Part shown: one piece after another, positions 1-5,643 of the stretch
Numbering within the stretch: the stretch's first letter is position 1
Layout of the letters: each line of letters starts with the position of its first letter
NCBI GenBank assembly: GCA_030594725.1
Contig: JAUVEQ010000206.1
Location: 1-5,643 of the forward strand
From: Methanobacteriota archaeon
GTDB taxonomy: Archaea > Thermoplasmatota > DTKX01 > GCA-020343715
Length of the DNA stretch: 5,643 nt
Direction: 5' to 3'
The notes under the pieces: model-generated
The model's database searches: none
What the model was told of the DNA's origin: nothing
Seen by the model: the letters and a program-made list of their open reading frames with translations, nothing else
Position numbers and translations under genes: made by a program

Positions 1-1174
1 TGACCAGAAGGTCCCCGTAGGCAGGCAATGCGACCTCGGAGGAGGCCAGATGGACCACCATCCACTCGGGTGCTCCCGTGACGTTGAGCATGAAGGTCTC
101 CGGGTGGTTACCACCGTTCTTGAGGAGAAGATAGGCCTCCCAGTACTCTCCTGGTGACAGGGGGCCATCATCTGACGCGTTCAGGGAGATGGACGGGTCG
201 TCGGTCCTGAGGATCTCTATCGGCACCGTTGTCGTCGTGAAGTTTCCTGGAGAACCGCTCTCCTGGACCAGGATGGACAGTGCGTACACGCCCATCGGTG
301 CCTGGGTCTTCAGGTGGAGCACGATGAGGTGGGTCCCGGAGTCTCCGCCCGCGACGGTCTCCTCCAGCACGGTGCCCGTCTCGATGAGCTCCTCGGGTCC
401 TTGCACGATGACCTCCAGGTCGAGCTGGTAGTTGCCGTCGTTGCTGATGATGAGATACGGGTCAAGGGTCTGTCCGGGAAGGCCCTCGAGGTCCTCGTCC
501 ACGAATGACGAGGACAGTCCGAACACGCGCTGCACGGTCACATCGAACGAGACCACAGTGACGTTCGCGGGATCGTCCTCCGACCGCACCTGGAATTCGA
601 GGGCGAAGGTCCTTCCGCCCACGTTCGTACCGAGGGTGGAGTAGAACACCTCGACGACGGTGGAGCAACCGGGCCCCACCTCCACGATGTCGTGGACGGC
701 GTTGACGAGCATGTGCTCGGTCTGTCGGATGTAGTCCAGCGTGTAGTTCTCGAACCCGTTGCCATCGTTCTGTATCGTGATGTTGAACGAATCAGTCCCC
801 TGGGGTGGCAAGGTCCCCCCTTGCTTGTCCTGGTCGACCTGGACCCCGAAGACCTCGGGGACCAGCAGGCTCAGGTTCAACTCCTGGAACTTGAAGTTGT
901 CCTGGGAGGACCATAGCCTGAGCGAGATCACCTCGAGGCTCCCGCCGGGGATGTCCTCGGGGACCCAGACCCTCAGGTTGGCGACGGCCGGTTCCGCGGG
1001 GGCCAGGTTGAACATGCTCTTGTTCAGGACGGTGGTCCATCCAAGGCTGTTGGTCATGACCTTGAGCATCAGGACATCGGCCAGGTTACCGATGTTCGTT
1101 ATCGTGATGTTGAACGTCTCGACCTCTCCCGGGGCCGTCTCGATGTCGGTGGGCTGGACCAACAGGTCCACACC
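1..1174 (-). repeat. Tandem array of Ig-like domains of about 108 residues in the protease ectodomain
   Basis: From residue 747 of the C11 protein the sequence falls into units starting near residues 747, 854, 963 and 1071, the last one cut by the window edge. Each begins with a hydrophobic strand (VDLLVQP, FGVQVDQ, FGLSSSF, SISLNAS), then a PGE-, PQG- or PGQ-type turn, then a strand ending in an asparagine-rich turn (TNIGN, QNDGN, SNDGN, KNGGN). This is the pattern of NEW3/CARDB-like beta-sandwich modules. The units have diverged at both protein and DNA level, so they are old duplications rather than a recent DNA repeat. They probably act as a stalk or as binding modules. Confidence 0.7.
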
Positions 1175-3412
1175 GTAGCCCTCGAGGATGAACTGGACAG
1201 TGAGCTGGTTGTTGGAACGGTCCAGGTCCGGCACCGCCCCGTTCAAGTCGACGATGAGCTCGAACTCGTGGTAGCCGATGGTCGCCGTCCATTCGACGTA
1301 GGACCCGAGGCCCTCGCCTTCGCTCAGGTCAACGCTGGAATTGGTCCACAGCACGTGCTCGGTCCGATTTTCACCATCATGGGGTCTGTGGATGAGACTG
1401 ACATTGAATCCGGCTGCCGCCAGCAGGCCGGTGTTCCCGAAGGAGAAGTTGATCCCGACGGTCTGGCCCTCCTCGGGCTCGGCCGGGTCGAAGGTGATGC
1501 TCTCGGCGACCAGGTCCGCCTTGCGGTCCGTCACGTTCACCTCCAGTCGGCCGAAGGCCTGTATCAGGGGGGCGTCAAACATCCAGGCCCTGACCACGAC
1601 CTCGTAGATGCCGTTGGTGAGAACTCCTGGGACGGTCACCACTAAGCTTCCCGTCGATTCCCCCCCAGGTTCGAGGTCGACCTCAGTGAAGGGCAGGTCC
1701 GCGGTCCACTCGGGGGGAAGCGAGATGACATGGAGCCCGGCCAAGCCACCCTCGTCTCCGAAGGCCGAGACGGTCAGGTCCACCTCCACAACTCCTCCTG
1801 CATAGGTGCGGGTCTCCTCGGGTGCAATGGTCACCAGGAGGCCGCGGCTCTCCACGTTCAGCAGGAATTGGACCTCCCGGGAGTAATCGCCGGAGTCGTC
1901 CCGGGAACGGACGCTGATCCGGTGGAGCCCGGGTCGCAGGCCGTCAGTGGACACGTTCACGGACCAATGATCGGAGGCCGTCGCGGACTGCCACTTGTCC
2001 CGGTCGAACTTCCACTCGATGGTGCTGATGTTCCCGTCGGTGTCGTTTGCCGTCCCGCTCAACTGGAACTCCAGTCCCACCACGGAATCCGCCCATGGGC
2101 CCCCCACGAAGACGGTGGGGGCCTCGTTCGGCCGGTCCTTCCTGTCGTAGAATGCGTCCAGGAACTCGTCCCATCGCTGCTCTTGGCTCATCTGGATGTT
2201 GGCGTAGCTCCAGGAGGGTCCGTACCTGGGGAAGTAGAAGGACAGGCCCGTCGAACCGCTCCTGCCGATGCCATGGTCCTCTGAGACCACCGCGAGGGAC
2301 ACGTTCTCCTGCACCTCGAGGGTGGCCTGCCGTATCGCACGTAACGCGGTCACGTTCTCGGGCAGCATCGCCAGAAGGCGCTCGGTGAAGTTGCCGAGGT
2401 CCAGGTAGTCCGTGGTCGAGTAGGTCTGGGTGAGGTCCCGGGCCAGCTTGATCTCGTCATAGAGGGTGTCCGCCTTCCCCCTGAGGACCTGCGCCAGCTG
2501 GGTGAGGGCGGGAGCGAGGCCTGCGTCCAGCGCCTCGGCGTCCGTCGCGGAGTGGGTCCGTTCGTGGTCGTGTCCGTACTCGTCGAAGAAGGCCGTGACT
2601 ATCAGATCGGCCAGACCGTGGGCGTCCATATCCGGGTCGGCGTCGAGGGCCTCCATGATACGGGTGTAGTTGTACCCCTCGGAGGGAATGAGGCTCTCGG
2701 CGCCCACGAGGACGTCGGCCCTCGCCTTGATCTCGTAGAAGACCTCCATCTGGGCCATCAGGCATTGGTCGAAACCAAGGCCGGCCAGGGTGGTGTTCGT
2801 GAGGGCCTCGGCCTCAGCCAGGGCCGTGCCCAGCTCGTCGGTGTCGATGGCGGAGCCGGAGGTGTAATCGTTGCAGGTCCCGTCCCGCCAGCCACCGCCA
2901 TGGCCCCATACGTCCAGGTAGGTCCTTTCCGCGGGATAGTTGGCAACGCCCCAGACCACGAAGTCTCGTAGGCGGTCGGCATTGCCCATGTTCACCTCGC
3001 CCATGTCATCGATGAGCTGGCTGTCCATGAGGTCCGGGTCGGTGTCGGTGGTGACCAGGTATCGTCGGGTACTCGACCAGTTGCCATTGGTCTCGTCGTA
3101 CAGGGGCGACCTGTCGAATTGGACGACGATGTTCAGTTCGTCGGACGAGCCCACCATCTCCATCTGGTTGAAGTTGAGGATCGCCTCGTCCTCGAGGTTG
3201 TTGTCCGCGGACATGTAGACCAGGTAGGTCCACTTGGCCATCGCCCGGTCGCCGTCCGCAGCGCTGTCAACTCCCTGGCCCAGTCCCCCTCCTGGTGATT
3301 CATCTGAGGAGAGGGGGGTCGAGAGGGCCGGGGCCGGGACTACCAGCATCAGGATGATAAGCACGAGGAGGGCTGATGTCCTCCCCCTGTGCGGTCTACG
3401 GGCTCTTGACAT
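1..3412 (-). CDS. Secreted clostripain-family (peptidase C11) cysteine protease with a multi-Ig ectodomain; 3' end outside window
   Basis: This is a predicted extracellular cysteine endopeptidase of clan CD. The frame reads without a stop from ATG (A at 3412) to the window edge, giving 1137 residues; the C-terminus is missing. An in-frame TAG lies three codons upstream and no ATG lies between, which fixes the start. Residues 1-31 form a signal peptide: basic RARRPHRGR, a hydrophobic stretch, then APA/ALS cleavage options. The C11 domain spans about 60-422. It opens with WTYLVYMSADNNLE, has the catalytic His171 in WGHGGGW and Cys217 in GFDQCLMAQMEV, and ends near GLSFYFP (389-395). The His-Cys spacing of 46 equals that of the characterised enzyme PmC11. 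Beyond it are a PKD/Ig-like domain (430-520), a NEW3-like domain (523-625), a CARDB-like domain (632-742) and Ig-like repeats from 747. I count 23 N-x-S/T sequons and only three cysteines. It is probably transcribed from its own promoter. The family call is strong; activity and substrate are inferred. Confidence 0.93.
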   Translation of the reverse strand, partial: MSRARRPHRGRTSALLVLIILMLVVPAPALSTPLSSDESPGGGLGQGVDSAADGDRAMAKWTYLVYMSADNNLEDEAILNFNQMEMVGSSDELNIVVQFDRSPLYDETNGNWSSTRRYLVTTDTDPDLMDSQLIDDMGEVNMGNADRLRDFVVWGVANYPAERTYLDVWGHGGGWRDGTCNDYTSGSAIDTDELGTALAEAEALTNTTLAGLGFDQCLMAQMEVFYEIKARADVLVGAESLIPSEGYNYTRIMEALDADPDMDAHGLADLIVTAFFDEYGHDHERTHSATDAEALDAGLAPALTQLAQVLRGKADTLYDEIKLARDLTQTYSTTDYLDLGNFTERLLAMLPENVTALRAIRQATLEVQENVSLAVVSEDHGIGRSGSTGLSFYFPRYGPSWSYANIQMSQEQRWDEFLDAFYDRKDRPNEAPTVFVGGPWADSVVGLEFQLSGTANDTDGNISTIEWKFDRDKWQSATASDHWSVNVSTDGLRPGLHRISVRSRDDSGDYSREVQFLLNVESRGLLVTIAPEETRTYAGGVVEVDLTVSAFGDEGGLAGLHVISLPPEWTADLPFTEVDLEPGGESTGSLVVTVPGVLTNGIYEVVVRAWMFDAPLIQAFGRLEVNVTDRKADLVAESITFDPAEPEEGQTVGINFSFGNTGLLAAAGFNVSLIHRPHDGENRTEHVLWTNSSVDLSEGEGLGSYVEWTATIGYHEFELIVDLNGAVPDLDRSNNQLTVQFILEGYGVDLLVQPTDIETAPGEVETFNITITNIGNLADVLMLKVMTNSLGWTTVLNKSMFNLAPAEPAVANLRVWVPEDIPGGSLEVISLRLWSSQDNFKFQELNLSLLVPEVFGVQVDQDKQGGTLPPQGTDSFNITIQNDGNGFENYTLDYIRQTEHMLVNAVHDIVEVGPGCSTVVEVFYSTLGTNVGGRTFALEFQVRSEDDPANVTVVSFDVTVQRVFGLSSSFVDEDLEGLPGQTLDPYLIISNDGNYQLDLEVIVQGPEELIETGTVLEETVAGGDSGTHLIVLHLKTQAPMGVYALSILVQESGSPGNFTTTTVPIEILRTDDPSISLNASDDGPLSPGEYWEAYLLLKNGGNHPETFMLNVTGAPEWMVVHLASSEVALPAYGDLLV

Positions 3413-3454
3413 GGTACACTACCGGATGGGTCCTTAGGTTTCTACGCCGGGTCC

Positions 3455-3470
3455 ATATTTAAGCATTTCC
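3455..3470 (-). promoter_or_regulatory. Archaeal BRE/TATA promoter for the C11 protease gene
   Basis: On the minus strand the sequence reads GGAAAT (3465-3470), then CTTAAATAT (3455-3463). This matches a purine-rich TFB recognition element followed by an archaeal TATA box, and it is the only clear AT-rich block in an otherwise GC-rich gap. A start site about 26 bases downstream of the TATA centre would fall near 3432, giving a leader of about 20 bases before the ATG at 3412. The only Shine-Dalgarno-like string (AAGGA, 3431-3435) is about 18 bases from the ATG and sits at the predicted transcript end, so initiation is probably not SD-driven. The element indicates that the protease gene is not simply co-transcribed with its upstream neighbour. 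Confidence 0.7.
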
Positions 3471-3497
3471 ACGTAGGTCGGAGACTAGGACACGATG

Positions 3498-3509
3498 TGC
3501 CCGGGGGCA
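3498..3509. repeat. Short inverted repeat upstream of the protease promoter
   Basis: Five-base arms TGCCC and GGGCA flank a GG centre, giving a near-palindrome about 28 bases upstream of the putative BRE and 29 bases past the preceding gene's stop codon. The position would suit a regulator-binding site. It could also form a small hairpin in the transcript of the upstream gene, but a two-base loop and the lack of a U-run argue against an intrinsic terminator. In GC-rich DNA a match this short can arise by chance. Confidence 0.25.
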
Positions 3510-3537
3510 AGTGAGGTCCCAGGCTGAGCCAAGGACC

Positions 3538-5643
3538 CTACCTGCGCCTCAGTATCGCCATTATGGCGACGGCCCCGATCAGGGCCAGGGCGACGTAGGC
3601 GAGGTTGAAGCCGGGTGACTCATCCTCGTCACTGTCCTTCTTGGCCACGTTGAAATCGAAGTCCTGCGTGGTCTCGGTGCCCGATTGGTCCTTGACAGAC
3701 ACGGTCACCTTGTGCGGTCCGGAGTCCACGTCCTTGAGTTCCAGGTTGGGACCGGTCCCAACCTCCTCGGTCAGGTCCAAGAACCAGGTGTAGGTGAGGG
3801 TGTCACCATCCAGGTCCGTGGCGGTGGCCGAGAAGGAGATGGTCTCACCGTGCTTGTAATCCGTCTTGTTGGCCGCGGTGGTGACCTCGAGGTCTGCCGG
3901 GGGCGCGTTCAGGTTGGTGACGAACACCGTCCAGGTCGCTCCGGTCTCGAACTCCCCGTCGATGACCTCGAGGCGCACTATCACGGTGCGGTCCTTCTCT
4001 GCGGTCACGGCCGGGATGTACTCGTAGTTGTACCTGTCGGAGATCTGCTCGGGAGGCACGGGCTCGTCGTCCAAGTACCAGTTCCAGACCAGGTCGAAGG
4101 CGTCGGAGTCCTGGTCGAAGAAGGAGTAGTACACATCCTGCTCGAAGGTCACTCCCTCGTTCTCCTTGACGCTAGCGGTGTCGATGAGGGTCTCGACCAC
4201 CGGTGCGTCGGGCATGTCCTCGACCTGGATGAACACCGTGAGGTTCTCGGACTTGGCCCCCAGGTCGTCGATGGCCCAGATGACCAGATCGCTCCAGGTG
4301 CCGACGAAGTCCAACTGGCCCGTTATGGTGACCACGGTTCCGGTAATGGTGACGGTGAGGGACCCGTTATCGGCGAAGTCGTAGGTCATGTCCTCCTCCT
4401 CGATGTCGTGGAAGTACCAGCCCGCGACGTCGTCCTCCAGGTCGATGGTCACCGTGGTCTCCTCGTTCATCGTGATGGCCTCGATGTAGTCGATGATCTC
4501 CGGGGGGTCGTTGATCTCGTACATGACGATGGTGTAGATGATCTCCGCCGTCAGGCCGCCCTTGTCGGTGCAGGTGACGGTGAAGGTCTCCGTTCCTGCC
4601 CAGTGCGTCTCCATGGGGGTGAAGGTGATCAGCCAGTTCTGGTCGTCCATCTGGACCATTATGTGGTCCGTGGTGGTGGCGGTGAAGGTCCAGGTGGAGA
4701 AGTCGTCGTCCACGTCGCGGAAGGGCCTGGTAACGTTCACACCGGACTTGACCTTGTCCTCGCCCATGGTGATCTCATCAGGCACCTGATCCTCGTCCAC
4801 GTAGGGTCCGTCGTTGACCGGGTCGACCCAGATCCAGGCGGTGTAGTTGACCATCAGACCTTTGGTGTCGGTGGCGTTGAGAAGGATCGAGACCTTGAAG
4901 TCGCTGGCATCGGCGATGGGCTCGATAGTGAGCTTGTTGTCGACACCCAGCTGGATGTCGATGAGGGTGTTGTTGTAGGACGTCAGGTCAAGCTCGTATA
5001 TGAGGGGGTCCCCGTCCTTGTCGCTGAAGATCACGGTGACGTCGTAGTCGGAGTCGATGCTGTCCTCGTCCAGGTGGTAGTTCTTGACCCATCCATCGAG
5101 GCCCGAGTTGATCTCAGGCCTGTAGTTGATCCATACCTCTAGGGTGTAGTCGACCGTGGGCGGGCTCTCCCAATCAGGGGCCTCGTACACCGACTCGACG
5201 ACGATGTAGTAGAAGCCAGCATCGTCGGGCTTCCAACTATCGATCCTCTCGGGGAGCGTGCCGGACCTCCTCGATGCTCTCTTCTGGTTCTCGAACTCGT
5301 CGAAGATGTACAGGTCGGCGGGCCCGTTGATGGGGGTCATGACGACCCAGAGGGGTTCGCCTTCATCAAGGTAGATCTCGTAGTAGTCGTCGCGATCGAA
5401 GCTGAGGTTGACATCGCCAGACTCCTCGCTGTTGTCGGTGACCGGCGTGGCCTCGTCTATGCTGTTGTCATTGTCGTTCTCGTAGCTGAGGACGGTCATG
5501 GTCAGGTTGTACTGGCCGAAGCCCACCTGCATCCAGATGCGAAGGATGTAGTCGCCTCCCACCAGGATCCTGTAGTCCCTGAGCATGCTGTTCCCGAACA
5601 GGATGGTGTCGGAAGTGTAGACCGCCGATGGTCTCAAGATGCC
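3538..5643 (-). CDS. Large surface protein with PPC-like and cadherin/PKD-like repeats and a PGF-type C-terminal anchor; 5' end outside window
   Basis: The function is not recognised; the architecture is that of an exported, surface-anchored protein. The frame is open to the window edge. A TTG at 5637 could be read as a start, but it falls inside a domain with no signal peptide, so the gene almost certainly begins outside. Numbering from that TTG, residues 1-51 look like the end of one PPC-like (pre-peptidase C-terminal) beta domain. Residues 76-171 form a complete one (DDYYEIYLDEGEPLWVV, then GFYYIVVES). Five cadherin/PKD-like domains follow (173-665), joined by NDGP, NDPP, PDAP and NAPP linkers; the last is the best PKD match (DLDGDTLTYTW). 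An acidic linker (KKDSDEDE) then leads to SPGF (674-677), a hydrophobic helix (about 678-696) and RRR before TAG. PPC domains often accompany secreted proteases, so a catalytic domain could lie in the missing N-terminus; an adhesin or S-layer-associated role is equally possible. Confidence 0.9.
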   Translation of the reverse strand, partial: GILRPSAVYTSDTILFGNSMLRDYRILVGGDYILRIWMQVGFGQYNLTMTVLSYENDNDNSIDEATPVTDNSEESGDVNLSFDRDDYYEIYLDEGEPLWVVMTPINGPADLYIFDEFENQKRASRRSGTLPERIDSWKPDDAGFYYIVVESVYEAPDWESPPTVDYTLEVWINYRPEINSGLDGWVKNYHLDEDSIDSDYDVTVIFSDKDGDPLIYELDLTSYNNTLIDIQLGVDNKLTIEPIADASDFKVSILLNATDTKGLMVNYTAWIWVDPVNDGPYVDEDQVPDEITMGEDKVKSGVNVTRPFRDVDDDFSTWTFTATTTDHIMVQMDDQNWLITFTPMETHWAGTETFTVTCTDKGGLTAEIIYTIVMYEINDPPEIIDYIEAITMNEETTVTIDLEDDVAGWYFHDIEEEDMTYDFADNGSLTVTITGTVVTITGQLDFVGTWSDLVIWAIDDLGAKSENLTVFIQVEDMPDAPVVETLIDTASVKENEGVTFEQDVYYSFFDQDSDAFDLVWNWYLDDEPVPPEQISDRYNYEYIPAVTAEKDRTVIVRLEVIDGEFETGATWTVFVTNLNAPPADLEVTTAANKTDYKHGETISFSATATDLDGDTLTYTWFLDLTEEVGTGPNLELKDVDSGPHKVTVSVKDQSGTETTQDFDFNVAKKDSDEDESPGFNLAYVALALIGAVAIMAILRRR
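3541..3618 (-). other. PGF-CTERM-like C-terminal sorting or anchoring signal
   Basis: The last 26 residues of the upstream surface protein read Ser-Pro-Gly-Phe, about 19 hydrophobic residues (starting NLAYVALALIG) and a terminal RRR, after an acidic linker of Asp, Glu and Ser. This tripartite layout matches PGF-CTERM signals, which in haloarchaea are processed by archaeosortase A and replaced by a lipid anchor. No archaeosortase gene lies in the window. A plain C-terminal transmembrane anchor is the alternative; either would place the repeats outside the cell. Confidence 0.7.
3643..5121 (-). repeat. Five tandem cadherin/PKD-like domains of about 100 residues
   Basis: Residues 173-665 of the upstream surface protein (numbered from the TTG at 5637) divide into five units separated by proline/asparagine linkers near 274-278, 375-379, 475-479 and 576-580. 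Each carries an acidic cluster at the same place: DKDGD (206), DVDDD (308), DIEEED (411), DQDSD (508) and DLDGD (608), each followed within several residues by hydrophobic or aromatic strand residues. This resembles cadherin-like and PKD repeats, many of which bind calcium between domains. Calcium binding here is inferred from the acidic pattern alone. Confidence 0.7.

Noticed and set aside
1730..2284. Plus-strand frame of 184 codons, with several shorter ones across 189-3437 on both strands
   Set aside because: All lie within the C11 protease gene in other frames, none shows a domain or a signal peptide, and the minus-strand protease frame is continuous through every one of them.
3380..3412. 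Twin-arginine (Tat) export signal at the protease N-terminus
   Set aside because: An RR pair is present (RARRPHRGR), but the S-R-R-x-F-L-K pattern is absent; it looks like an ordinary Sec signal peptide with a basic n-region.
3515..3537. GGTCC/GGACC inverted repeat just after the upstream gene's stop codon as a terminator
   Set aside because: The stem is only five bases around a 13-base loop with no following U-tract, too weak to call in GC-rich sequence.
3685..5142. A 485-codon plus-strand open frame opposite the repeat-bearing surface protein
   Set aside because: Its translation is monotonous Val/Gly/Asp/Leu with no recognisable domain, as expected when a GC-rich gene full of Asp, Val and Thr codons is read antisense. 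The minus-strand frame has clear domains, linkers and a C-terminal tail.
5635..5637. TTG as the start codon of the upstream surface protein
   Set aside because: The frame stays open upstream of it to the window edge, and the residues on either side read as the middle of a beta domain, with no signal peptide in a protein that must be exported.

Overview
The window looks archaeal, most likely from an uncultured, high-GC member of the Thermoplasmatota. The support is a BRE/TATA promoter (3455-3470), two giant surface proteins built of Ig-like modules, and a C-terminal Ser-Pro-Gly-Phe / hydrophobic helix / Arg-Arg-Arg tail resembling archaeal PGF-CTERM sorting signals. The lineage is an inference. 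No rRNA, tRNA, mobile element or CRISPR array is visible.

Both real genes are on the minus strand and both run off the window. The upstream one in transcription order (complement 3538 to beyond 5643) encodes the C-terminal 701 residues or so of a surface protein. It has the end of one PPC-like domain, a complete PPC-like domain, five cadherin/PKD-like domains with a period of about 100 residues, an acidic linker and a C-terminal membrane or sorting tail. Its N-terminus lies outside the window.

A 125-bp intergenic gap (3413-3537) carries a good archaeal promoter for the second gene and a short inverted repeat upstream of it.

The second gene (complement from before 1 to 3412) starts at an ATG and stays open to the window edge, giving 1137 visible residues. 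It encodes a secreted clostripain-family (peptidase C11) cysteine protease. A signal peptide and a catalytic domain with a His171/Cys217 dyad are followed by a long ectodomain: a PKD/Ig-like domain, a NEW3-like domain, a CARDB-like domain and a tandem array of Ig-like domains of about 108 residues. Several short or antisense reading frames overlap this gene, but they are shadows of it.

Together the locus encodes extracellular machinery: a secreted protease beside a large, probably surface-anchored, multi-domain protein. This fits a protein-degrading heterotrophic lifestyle. Clostripain-type peptidases are known from uncultured sediment Thermoplasmatota such as Marine Benthic Group D. The protease has two departures from the characterised family: Glu in place of the S1-pocket Asp, and no Lys/Arg in the loop where activating self-cleavage normally occurs.
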